Positions 16,689 through 23,815 of a stretch of 64,000 nucleotides of DNA are shown here, piece by piece. This stretch comes from Christensenella sp964438705 (lineage in GTDB: Bacteria; Bacillota; Clostridia; Christensenellales; Christensenellaceae): the NCBI GenBank assembly GCA_964438705.1, contig CAYTKQ010000015.1, forward strand, positions 5,086-69,085. Direction: 5' to 3'. A program made the position numbers and the translations under genes. The first letter of the stretch is position 1, and each line of letters opens with the position of its first letter. The notes under the pieces were generated by a model. It had not been told where the DNA came from. It ran no database searches and saw nothing but the letters and a program-made list of their open reading frames with translations.

Positions 16689-18383
16689 TCATAAAAACCG
16701 CCTGTTTATTACGTCGTACACGCCCCGCGTGGTAAGCCGCGCCTCCGGAATCACGGGCAGGCAGAAAAAGGACAGCCGGATCAGCGGGTCGCCGGTTTCG
16801 CGCTTCACGCCGCGCGCATAAAGCGCGTCCAAAAAGCGTTCCTGCTTTTCAATGAGCGCCTCGTAGGGCTCGTCGGACAGCAGCCCGCCGATGGGCAGCG
16901 GTATTTCGGCAACCACCGCGCCGCCTTCCACAAATACATAGCCTCCGCCCATTTGCTTGAGCGCTTCGATTGCGATGCGCATATCATCGTCACTTTTGCC
17001 CAGCGCAACGATGTTGTGCGAATCGTGCGCAACTGTGGACGCAAGTGCGCCGGACGCAAGGCCAAAGTTTTTCACCACGCCAAGGCCAATGTGGCCCGTG
17101 TTGTGGTGCCGCTCCACGCACGCAAGCTTTGCGTAAGCGCCCTCCGGCACAAAATATCCATCTTTGTGCGGCACTTCCTCAAACAGCAGCCGCGTCGCAA
17201 GCTGCCCTGCCTCCATCTCGATCACGGGCAGCGTCGTCCCGCTCGTGCGCAGCAAAAGTGCGTCCTCGCCAAGAGGTGCCGCGTGCATCGTAGCATTGAG
17301 CGCCGCCGGAACGTCCGTGCGCTGCCATTCCAGCGTGTCGATATTTTGTCCCCGCAAAAATACCGCCATGGGTTCAAAGGCCTCGAGGTCTGAAAACAGC
17401 ACAAAATCCGCGTCGTAGCCGGGCGCGACCGCGCCCTTTCCCCGCAGACCATACGCGCGCGCCGCGTTGATGGTCGCCATCTTCACCGCTTCCACAGCGG
17501 GGATGCCCGCGCCTGCCGCCAGACGCGCGATGTGGTTGATATGCCCCTCGCGCAAAATATCGCCCGTATGTTTATCGTCCGTGCACAGCAGCAGGTTTTC
17601 AAGGGGAAGGGAACGCCGCGTGATCTCGCGCAGCACGTCCTCCATATTGTTCGCCGCCGAACCCACGCGGATCAATATTTTCATGCCCGCGCGCAGCTTT
17701 TCCAATACCTCCTCAAAGCGGTACGCCTCGTGATCGGTCTGCGGCCCGCCCGTGATATACGCGGCCAAACGGTTGCCCGAAACGCCGGGCGCATGTCCGT
17801 CCGCCGGTCGCCCGGAAAACATTTCGAGTTTTTTCAGCATATCTTCCTGCCCGTTTATCACCGCGTCCCAGTCCATCACCTCGCCGAGGCCATGTACCAC
17901 GCCTTCATATAAAAGCTCCGCGGCATCCTCGTTGGTAAGGGGCGCACAATTCTCTTCGAAATCGGCGCACGGCACGCACGAGGGGAACATGCAATATACG
18001 TTGAAGCCGGTATTTTCCGCGTCCCGCTTCATATAGCGTATGCCGTCCATGCCGCACACATTGGCGATCTCGTGCGGGTCGGCAACCACGGAGGTGGTGC
18101 CAAAGGGCAGCACGATACGCGCAAATTGCGACGGACACGACATCGACGATTCAATGTGCATATGGCTGTCGATGAAGCCCGGGCAAAGGAACGCGCCGCC
18201 GCAGTCATATTCATTTTCACCCGAATAATCCCCCAGGCCGACGGTCACGCCGTCATACACCGCCACATCACAGGGGATGATCTCGTTTGTGAATACGTTC
18301 ACCACCCGCGCGTTTTTCAGCACAAGGTCGGCCTTTTTATCCCGCGCCGCCGCGATTCGTTTTTTCAGCCGCTCGTTTTCCAT
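16689..18383 (-). CDS. ade: Adenine deaminase
   Basis: Hydrolyses adenine to hypoxanthine and ammonia in purine salvage. The 564-residue length is normal for the amidohydrolase-superfamily adenine deaminase. Metal-ligand motif PGFIDSHMHIES is near residues 60-70; TSVVADPHEIANV, LCTDDKHTGDIL, GYDADFVLFSDLEAF and the family's C-terminal HNTGHIGLGVVKNFG and VAHDSHNIVALG segments are all visible. The start is the ATG at 18383, with GGGGAG six bases upstream. It is transcribed in the same direction as the hexulose-phosphate synthase gene but separated from it by a terminator, and has a TATACT -10-like box near 18415. Its product feeds hypoxanthine to the type of enzyme encoded at 48906-52579. Confidence 0.95.
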   Translation of the reverse strand: MENERLKKRIAAARDKKADLVLKNARVVNVFTNEIIPCDVAVYDGVTVGLGDYSGENEYDCGGAFLCPGFIDSHMHIESSMSCPSQFARIVLPFGTTSVVADPHEIANVCGMDGIRYMKRDAENTGFNVYCMFPSCVPCADFEENCAPLTNEDAAELLYEGVVHGLGEVMDWDAVINGQEDMLKKLEMFSGRPADGHAPGVSGNRLAAYITGGPQTDHEAYRFEEVLEKLRAGMKILIRVGSAANNMEDVLREITRRSLPLENLLLCTDDKHTGDILREGHINHIARLAAGAGIPAVEAVKMATINAARAYGLRGKGAVAPGYDADFVLFSDLEAFEPMAVFLRGQNIDTLEWQRTDVPAALNATMHAAPLGEDALLLRTSGTTLPVIEMEAGQLATRLLFEEVPHKDGYFVPEGAYAKLACVERHHNTGHIGLGVVKNFGLASGALASTVAHDSHNIVALGKSDDDMRIAIEALKQMGGGYVFVEGGAVVAEIPLPIGGLLSDEPYEALIEKQERFLDALYARGVKRETGDPLIRLSFFCLPVIPEARLTTRGVYDVINRRFL

Positions 18384-18435
18384 ACCGTGCTCCCCAAAAT
18401 ATATTTTCATCAGTATAGCACAATCACGCAATAAA

Positions 18436-18458
18436 AAAAGCGGGAAATTCCCGCTTTT
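18436..18458 (-). terminator. Intrinsic terminator of the hexulose-phosphate synthase gene
   Basis: On the minus strand AAAAGCGGG pairs with CCCGCTTTT (arms 18450-18458 and 18436-18444) with a 5-base loop, followed by T residues, 10 bases after the stop. Confidence 0.8.
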
Positions 18459-18467
18459 GTTTATTTT

Positions 18468-19103
18468 TTAGTGTGCGCCCATCTTTTCGCGCACGGCGCG
18501 CGCCGCTTCAAGCGGGTCTGCGGCGGCGGTGATGCCCTCGCCGATGATGATGACCTCCGGCTCCATCGAGGTATAACGTTCGATGTTCGCAGGGCTGATG
18601 CCGCCCGCAAGCGCAAGCTTCGCATTTTGCACAAAGTCCTTCATTTCACGCATAAAGGACGCGAAATCTTTTCCGCTTCCCTGCGTATCCTTGGCGGTGT
18701 GCAAACAGATGTAGTCCACGCCCATCGCGTCGATCTCGCCGATGCGCTTGGGAAGATCGGGATGAGCGATCATGTCGATCATGATTTCGCCGCCGTGCTT
18801 GCGCGCTGCCTCGATCGCCCCTTTGAGCGTCGCGTCCTCCGCGACACCAAGGGCCGTCACGATATCCGCACCCGCCTCAAAGGCCGCGTTCGCCTCATAG
18901 TACCCGCCGTCCATGATTTTTACGTCGGCAAGTATTTTCAAATGCGCATAGCGCGGACGCAGCTCCCGCACGGTGAGAAGTCCTCTTTCCACAATGAGGG
19001 GCGTGCCCACCTCGATAAAATCCATATCACCGGAAATACGATCCACACAATCGCAAATTTTCTGCGTGGTACAGTTACAGTCAAAAGCAACCTGAAGCTT
19101 CAT
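18468..19103 (-). CDS. hxlA: 3-hexulose-6-phosphate synthase-like (OMP decarboxylase superfamily)
   Basis: A 211-residue TIM-barrel enzyme of the orotidine-monophosphate decarboxylase superfamily. The opening MKLQVAFDC and DFIEVGTPLIVERGL, the metal/catalytic DVKIMDGG motif (near residue 60), EAGADIVTALGVA and IDMIAHPD fit hexulose-6-phosphate synthase, which condenses formaldehyde with ribulose 5-phosphate or runs in reverse to make pentose. The alternative is 3-keto-L-gulonate-6-phosphate decarboxylase, a close relative. No isomerase (hxlB) gene is in the window, so the direction of use is open. It is divergent from a DeoR-type sugar-phosphate regulator, and the AT-rich space between them repeats TAATTATT, a candidate operator. 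Confidence 0.8.
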   Translation of the reverse strand: MKLQVAFDCNCTTQKICDCVDRISGDMDFIEVGTPLIVERGLLTVRELRPRYAHLKILADVKIMDGGYYEANAAFEAGADIVTALGVAEDATLKGAIEAARKHGGEIMIDMIAHPDLPKRIGEIDAMGVDYICLHTAKDTQGSGKDFASFMREMKDFVQNAKLALAGGISPANIERYTSMEPEVIIIGEGITAAADPLEAARAVREKMGAH

Positions 19104-19227
19104 AATTTACCGCCTTTTGGCGCACTGCGCCTGTTTTTACTGTCATTATAAGCGCAAATCACGTTGGTGTCAATTGTTAATTATTTGGAATAATTTGTAA
19201 TTATTGGTATATATTGCGAAACAAATT

Positions 19228-19256
19228 TGACGAAACGGCAAATCCGTGATATAAAT
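19228..19256 (+). promoter_or_regulatory. Predicted promoter of the DeoR-family gene
   Basis: TTGACG (19228-19233), 17-base spacer, TATAAA (19251-19256), about 28 bases before the gene start. Confidence 0.6.
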
Positions 19257-19283
19257 AAGAAAATATCCCAAAGGAGATTTCCC

Positions 19284-20045
19284 ATGAAAAAACTGCTGGC
19301 GGCAGAGCGGCGCAAACGACTGACAGAAATGGTAAACAGCAGCGGAAGCGTACGCATCGGCGAGCTGGCCGCATTGTTCGGTGTATCGTCGGAGACGATC
19401 CGCAAGGACCTGATCTATTTGAACGATTGTGGCGCGCTTCAAAAAAGCTTTGGCGGGGCAGTGGCGCTCAGCGAATATCGGGAGCGACCCGTTTATCACC
19501 GCACGCAGGAAAATGCGCTCAGAAAAGCGGCGATTGCTTCGCGTGCGCTCGATCTTCTGACGGAGGGCGGCGTGGTGTTCATCGATTCGGGCAGTACGGT
19601 CTTGGAAACGGCGAAGCAGCTTCGCGCGGGCATGGACATTGCGGTGGTCACAAACTCCATCGCGGCGTTGAACGCGCTTGCGGATAAGGGCATCGATATT
19701 CACTTTGTGGGCGGGGTGTTTTCAGATGTGACCATGGCGACGAGCGGGCTGTGGGCGGTGAGCGCGCTTGGCTCCATCAAGTTTGATGTAGCGCTGCTTG
19801 GGACGAGCGGCTTCCAGTCGCACAGCGGTCCAAGCGTCAAGACTTTTCCGGATGCGCAGGTGAAGCAGGAGGTGCTGAAAAACAGCAGGAAGAACATCGT
19901 GCTTGCGGACAGCAGCAAGTTTGCGGCGAACGCGGTGGTGCAGTATGCGCAGTGGAAAGAAATCGACGCGCTGGTGACCGATACGGACGCACCGGCGGAC
20001 GCGGTGGAGCAAATCGGTTCGGTCACGGAGGTCATATTGGCTTAA
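19284..20045 (+). CDS. DeoR/GlpR-family transcriptional regulator
   Basis: A 253-residue repressor. The N-terminal DeoR helix-turn-helix is at residues 3-58 (AERRKRLTEMVNSSGSVRIG, FGVSSETIRKDL), followed by the sensor domain related to sugar-phosphate isomerases, with FIDSGSTVLETAKQL, VVTNSIAALNAL and LADSSKF. Such proteins usually sense a phosphorylated sugar and control catabolic genes beside them; here the divergent hexulose-phosphate synthase gene is the obvious target. The ATG at 19284 follows AAGGAG by 7 bases; an in-frame TTG at 19227 lies in the promoter and is not used. Confidence 0.9.
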   Translation: MKKLLAAERRKRLTEMVNSSGSVRIGELAALFGVSSETIRKDLIYLNDCGALQKSFGGAVALSEYRERPVYHRTQENALRKAAIASRALDLLTEGGVVFIDSGSTVLETAKQLRAGMDIAVVTNSIAALNALADKGIDIHFVGGVFSDVTMATSGLWAVSALGSIKFDVALLGTSGFQSHSGPSVKTFPDAQVKQEVLKNSRKNIVLADSSKFAANAVVQYAQWKEIDALVTDTDAPADAVEQIGSVTEVILA

Positions 20046-20101
20046 GCTGGTGGATTTCGGGCCGCGGGAACTGAATCCTTCAAAAAAAAGGGAAATAATC
20101 C

Positions 20102-20130
20102 TTTGCTTTTTGAAAAAAAGAGGGTATAAT
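20102..20130 (+). promoter_or_regulatory. Predicted promoter of the cobalamin riboswitch transcript
   Basis: TTTGCT (20102-20107), 17-base spacer, TATAAT (20125-20130), placing the transcript start just ahead of the riboswitch. Confidence 0.55.
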
Positions 20131-20139
20131 AAGTCCAGA

Positions 20140-20300
20140 CAATTGAATATGGCTTTTATGGAACGAGGAAGCCGGTGTAAGTCCGGCGCTGCAACCACAA
20201 CTGTAATTGCGGACAACAGAGGCAACAGGCCACCGGAAACGGGAAGGCGCCTTTCGCGGAAGATGCATGAGTCAGGATACTCGCCATAGAGGTGTGGTAA
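20140..20300 (+). promoter_or_regulatory. Cobalamin riboswitch (orphan)
   Basis: Matches the cobalamin aptamer consensus in order: GCCGGTGTAAGTCCGGCGCTG, here split as GCCGGTGTAAGTCC then GGCGCTGC (20170-20192), CAACTGTAAT (20198-20207), GCCACCGGAAACGGGAAGGCG in parts (GCCACCGG, CGGGAAGGCG, 20228-20250), GATGCATGAGTCAGGATACT (20261-20280) and TCGCC, the B12 box. A promoter precedes it, and an intrinsic terminator follows about 55 bases after. No coding region is expressed from it: the next gene is 350 bases away behind three terminators and has its own promoter. It may make a short regulatory RNA or be the relic of a lost cobalamin gene. Confidence 0.88.
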
Positions 20301-20353
20301 ACGATTCTTGGGTTGATTGGAGAATAGCGGTACAATGATGATTTGTGCATGAC

Positions 20354-20381
20354 AAGCGGCCTATGAACGGGCCGTTTTTTT
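20354..20381 (+). terminator. Terminator directly after the riboswitch
   Basis: AAGCGGCC (20354-20361) pairs with GGCCGTTT (20370-20377) with one G-T pair, followed by a T run. This is the expected expression-platform terminator or simply the end of a short riboswitch RNA. Confidence 0.75.
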
Positions 20382-20411
20382 CTTCCCTTTAGCATGGGCG
20401 ATCCACTCCCC

Positions 20412-20436
20412 GGTGCGCCCCGCACCCAATTTTTTT
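20412..20436 (+). terminator. Second terminator-like hairpin
   Basis: GGTGCG and CGCACC (20412-20417, 20421-20426) with a CCC loop, then a run of seven T at 20430-20436. Confidence 0.6.
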
Positions 20437-20464
20437 CGGCCCGGTTCCTTATTAGGATATACTT

Positions 20465-20505
20465 GCAAAAAAGGCAGTTCCTTTGATGGAGCTGCCCTTT
20501 TTGCG
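20465..20505. terminator. Third terminator-like hairpin, bidirectional
   Basis: GCAAAAAAGGCAG (20465-20477) pairs with CTGCCCTTTTTGC (20492-20504) with one mismatch; T-rich on both strands. It isolates the riboswitch region from the ABC transporter operon. Confidence 0.7.
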
Positions 20506-20542
20506 TAAAATCTGAAGATTTTATTAAGTCACGCGATTTCTA

Positions 20543-20571
20543 TTGACGGTCACGTGACTGCGTGATATAAT
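20543..20571 (+). promoter_or_regulatory. ABC transporter promoter with palindromic operator
   Basis: TTGACG (20543-20548), 17-base spacer, TATAAT (20566-20571). The spacer contains the perfect palindrome GTCACGTGAC (20549-20558), with further TCACG/CGTGA half sites at 20529-20533 and 20561-20565, so a dimeric repressor probably binds across the promoter. The candidate regulator gene is not adjacent. Confidence 0.65.
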
Positions 20572-20648
20572 GAGGACAAATAAGGGGATTCCTTATTGTC
20601 GGGGGCGCAGAAATCGCGCCCTCAGGTTCTCTTTTGGAGGGTAAAAAA

Positions 20649-21359
20649 TTGTTAACGATCAAGAATTTCACAAAGAGCTACAAGGGCGGCACCAAGGCAG
20701 TGGACGACTTGACCCTGCGCGTTGAGGACGGCGATATCTACGGATTCATCGGTCATAACGGCGCGGGAAAGACTACGACCATCAAGGCCGTGGTGGGCAT
20801 CCTCGACTTTGACGGCGGGGAGATCGAGATCGACGGAATGTCGATCAAGGATCACCCCATCGAGTGCAAACGGATCACCGCCTACATTCCGGACAATCCG
20901 GACCTGTACGACAGCCTGACGGGAATCCAGTATCTCAACTTTATCGGCGATATCTTCGCGATCCCCAAAGCGGAGCGCGAACAGTTGATTGGTCAGTATG
21001 CCGACCTGTTTGAGATCACAGCGAACCTCGGCGACCTGATCTCCTCCTATTCGCATGGCATGAAGCAGAAGCTAGCGCTTATTTCCGCGCTGATCCACAA
21101 GCCGAAGCTGCTGGTTTTAGACGAGCCGTTTGTGGGGCTCGACCCGAAGGCCGCGCATACGGTGAAGCAGATCATGCGCGAAATGTGTGACAACGGCAGC
21201 GCGATCTTCTTTTCCACCCACGTGCTGGAGGTGGCGGAAAAGCTGTGCGACAAGATCGCCATCATCAAAAACGGCAAGCTGCTGCGCGCGGGAACCGTGG
21301 ATGAGGTAAAGGGTGACGAAAGTCTGGAAGACGCATTTTTGGAGTTGATCGATGAATAA
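20649..21359 (+). CDS. ABC transporter ATP-binding protein
   Basis: Cytoplasmic ATPase of an ABC exporter. Walker A GHNGAGKTT is at residues 35-43, the signature is YSHGMKQKL in place of the usual LSGGQ, Walker B is LLVLDEPFVGLD, and the H-loop lies in FFSTHVLEVAEK. The 236-residue length and the degenerate signature fit the ABC-2 type exporters of Bacillota. The start is the TTG at 20649, nine bases after GGAGG; the in-frame TTG at 20634 overlaps the binding site. The gene overlaps the permease gene by 8 bases, so one ATPase and one large permease make the transporter. Confidence 0.93.
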   Translation: MLTIKNFTKSYKGGTKAVDDLTLRVEDGDIYGFIGHNGAGKTTTIKAVVGILDFDGGEIEIDGMSIKDHPIECKRITAYIPDNPDLYDSLTGIQYLNFIGDIFAIPKAEREQLIGQYADLFEITANLGDLISSYSHGMKQKLALISALIHKPKLLVLDEPFVGLDPKAAHTVKQIMREMCDNGSAIFFSTHVLEVAEKLCDKIAIIKNGKLLRAGTVDEVKGDESLEDAFLELIDE

Positions 21360-22944
21360 TCTTGGATTGCTTGTAAAAACATATGTGCGCACCTCGTTTG
21401 GGTTCAATAAGGCGCGGTATACGCACGAGAAGAAATCGAAATCGACGGGCATGACGGTGCTCCTCACCTTCTGCTATCTCATGATCGTGGTGGCGGTGTT
21501 CGGCCTTTCCATCGGGCTGATGTCCTCGCTTTCCGCGATCCGCGCGGAATATATCGTATTAAACATCATGATGATGAGCGCGTCGGTGATGGTGCTTTTT
21601 ACCACCATTTATAAGGTAAACGGAACGCTGTTCAATTTTCGCGATTACGATGTGCAGATGTCGCTCCCGATCAAGACGAGCACGCTGATCGCCAGCCGGG
21701 TGCTGATCCTGTATGGCTACAACATCCTGTTTACGCTGGGCGTATTGGCGCCTGCGGGCATTGCCTACGCGATCGTTGCGCAGCCTGCCGCCGCGTTTTA
21801 CCCCATCTACATCATTTCGATGTTTGCGGTGCCCATGCTGCCCATCATCATCGCGACGCTGATCGGTACGCTGATTGCCGTGGCCGCTTCGCGGTTCAAG
21901 CGAAAGAACGGAATGAATGTGATATTCACAGTGGCAGCGTTTTTGCTGTTCATGATCGTGTGGATGGGCTTCTGGATGAATTCGAGCAGCGTGATCATGA
22001 ACTTTGCGGACATCGGCGGCATGGTGAACAATGTGCTGATGGGCGTCTATCCGCTCGTAGGGCTTTTTGGAAACGCGGTCGCGCAGTTCGACGTGCTTTC
22101 CTTCCTGCTATTCCTGCTCATTTCATTTGGTGCGTTTGCGGTGTTTACGGCGGCAGTGGCAAAACTGTTCAAAAAGATGAACACGTCTATCACCACCACG
22201 CGTACGTCCGGCAACTATCAAATGACGGAGTTAAAAGAGACCTCGCCAAAAAAAGCGCTTCAAAAGCGGGAAGTGAAACGTCTGTTTTCCTCCTCGCAGT
22301 ATGTGCTGAATACGGCGATCGGCCCGCTGCTGCTCATCGTTGTGGGGGTGATCCTGCTCGTTTCGGGTAAGGACGGCTTCGGGGTGTATTCGCAGATTCC
22401 CCAGTTTGGGCAGCTCCTTTCCACGGCAGGACCGCTTGGGATCGCGTTTTTCATCTCTATGGCGAGCCCCTCCGCTTCGTCGGTGTCGCTCGAAGGGAAA
22501 AATTTGTGGATCATCCGCTCTTTGCCCGTGGATACGCGGCTTGTTCTCAAGGCCAAGGTCAACGTAACGCTCACGTTGTTTTTGCCGGCGGCGATCATTG
22601 CGGCAACGCTCTTTAACCTCGCGCTGCGGCCCGACCCGCTCTATGCGGTGCTGATGTATGCGGTTCCCGTGGCCTACAGCTTCTTCATCGCCTTCATGGG
22701 GCTGAAATGCGATCTTTCGAATCCCAAGCTCGACTGGACGAGCGAGGTGACGGTCGTCAAGCAGAGCAAATCGGTGCTGCTGACCATGCTGGCAGGGATG
22801 CTGCTGACCATCGTGCCCGCACTGCTCACGCTGCTGCTGGGGACAATTCCCGTGCTGGCGGCGTTCGTACTGGTGACGGTGCTCGACATCATACTGTATC
22901 GCAATTTGATGACAAAAGGCGTTCGTCAGTTCGAGAGTCTGTAA
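21352..22944 (+). CDS. ABC transporter permease, ABC-2 type
   Basis: A 530-residue membrane protein with about ten to twelve hydrophobic helices in two halves separated by a charged central region (residues 270-310, MNTSITTTRTSGNYQMTELK, KKALQKREVKRLFSSSQYVL). The central region matches the large fused permeases paired with single ATPases in Clostridia, where the segment ASPSASSVSLEGKNLWIIRS is characteristic. The exported substrate is unknown; related systems move peptides or antibiotics. It starts 8 bases inside the ATPase gene and is closed by a strong terminator. Confidence 0.88.
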   Translation: MNNLGLLVKTYVRTSFGFNKARYTHEKKSKSTGMTVLLTFCYLMIVVAVFGLSIGLMSSLSAIRAEYIVLNIMMMSASVMVLFTTIYKVNGTLFNFRDYDVQMSLPIKTSTLIASRVLILYGYNILFTLGVLAPAGIAYAIVAQPAAAFYPIYIISMFAVPMLPIIIATLIGTLIAVAASRFKRKNGMNVIFTVAAFLLFMIVWMGFWMNSSSVIMNFADIGGMVNNVLMGVYPLVGLFGNAVAQFDVLSFLLFLLISFGAFAVFTAAVAKLFKKMNTSITTTRTSGNYQMTELKETSPKKALQKREVKRLFSSSQYVLNTAIGPLLLIVVGVILLVSGKDGFGVYSQIPQFGQLLSTAGPLGIAFFISMASPSASSVSLEGKNLWIIRSLPVDTRLVLKAKVNVTLTLFLPAAIIAATLFNLALRPDPLYAVLMYAVPVAYSFFIAFMGLKCDLSNPKLDWTSEVTVVKQSKSVLLTMLAGMLLTIVPALLTLLLGTIPVLAAFVLVTVLDIILYRNLMTKGVRQFESL

Positions 22945-22947
22945 CGC

Positions 22948-22986
22948 AAAAAACACCGGGCGTTGTGCAATGTCCGGTGTTTTTTG
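22948..22986 (+). terminator. Intrinsic terminator of the ABC transporter operon
   Basis: Twelve-base perfect stem AAAAAACACCGG (22948-22959) with CCGGTGTTTTTT (22974-22985), 14-base loop. Confidence 0.85.
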
Positions 22987-23001
22987 TTGTTCGAGACTTT
23001 T

Positions 23002-23112
23002 ACGACATGATTATGACCTAGCCAAGCATGGTTATGGGCGTCGCCCCCACTCATTGTCGTGGTAATCGATGCAGGTGGCAGTATCTCCCGCCCAGGCACA
23101 TCTGGTTTTTTC
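23002..23112 (+). other. Possible small structured RNA between ABC permease and HAD genes
   Basis: No ORF is credible here. ACGACATGA (23002-23010) pairs with TCATTGTCGT (23051-23060) apart from one bulge; inside are two hairpins, TAGCCA/TGGTTA with loop AGCA and GGGC/GCCC with loop GTC. A GGTGG/CCGCC hairpin and then CCAG/CTGG followed by six T (to about 23111) come after. This could be a short RNA with its own terminator on the plus strand, or chance structure. No promoter is clear. Confidence 0.25.
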
Positions 23113-23142
23113 GCACATCATAGATATCCGGGTCGGCAAGCG

Positions 23143-23784
23143 CTACAGCAGCTCGCAAAAAGACCGGATGTAATAGTCCGCTGTTTTTTCAAGCGCCGTC
23201 TGTTCGTCGAACGACCACGGCTCATGCACTCCGCAAGTGGAAAATCCGCCCGCGCGCGCGCCCAGAACACCCGTGGTGATGTCCTCAAACACCATGCAAT
23301 CCTGCGGCAAAACGCCGATGCGCTTTGCCGCAAGCAGGTATACGTCGGGAAATGCCTTGCTGCGGCCTGCCTCGCTGCTGGAGGTGAACGCGTCAAACAG
23401 CTCGTACACCCCGTTGTGCCGAAGCACCGGCTCAAACAAATGCCGACCGAGCGCGGTCGCAACCGAAAGCTTGGTGCCCTTTTGCTTTAAGCGGCGCAGA
23501 TATTCCTCCGCACCCGGCTTCAACTTTACGTCGTTTGTGTAGATGTCCGCCGCCATACCGTCCCACTCCGCGATGAGCGCGTCCGGGTCGTCCTGAAGGC
23601 CGAGCGTGCTGATGGCATAATCCGCCGCCTCGCGTGAAAACATGGGCGTGATGGCCTCGACATAGCCTGCGGGCGCGCTGAGTCCGCGCTGCCGTAAAAA
23701 CAGCTTGTTCACATCCGCCCACACATACATCGAATCGAGCAGCGTACCGTCCAGATCAAAAATAGCGCCTTTGAATTCCTTCAT
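23143..23784 (-). CDS. HAD-family hydrolase, beta-phosphoglucomutase-like
   Basis: A 213-residue HAD-IA enzyme. Nucleophile motif FDLDGTLLDSMYVW is at residues 8-21, the small helical cap follows, motif II is VATALG, motif III lies in SEAGRSKAFPDVYL and motif IV is VFEDITTGVLGARAGG. The cap and the DLDGTLLDS form fit the beta-phosphoglucomutase/phosphatase branch; the substrate is unknown. The ATG at 23784 follows GGAGG. It begins 32 bases after the stop of pckA on the same strand, so the two may be cotranscribed. Confidence 0.88.
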   Translation of the reverse strand: MKEFKGAIFDLDGTLLDSMYVWADVNKLFLRQRGLSAPAGYVEAITPMFSREAADYAISTLGLQDDPDALIAEWDGMAADIYTNDVKLKPGAEEYLRRLKQKGTKLSVATALGRHLFEPVLRHNGVYELFDAFTSSSEAGRSKAFPDVYLLAAKRIGVLPQDCMVFEDITTGVLGARAGGFSTCGVHEPWSFDEQTALEKTADYYIRSFCELL

Positions 23785-23815
23785 GCGTCCTCCAAAAAAA
23801 TGCCGGGCCTTTTGC

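Noticed and set aside
20381..20648. A cobalamin-related gene after the riboswitch
   Set aside because: No frame longer than a few codons with a ribosome site occurs before the ABC ATPase, and three terminators intervene.
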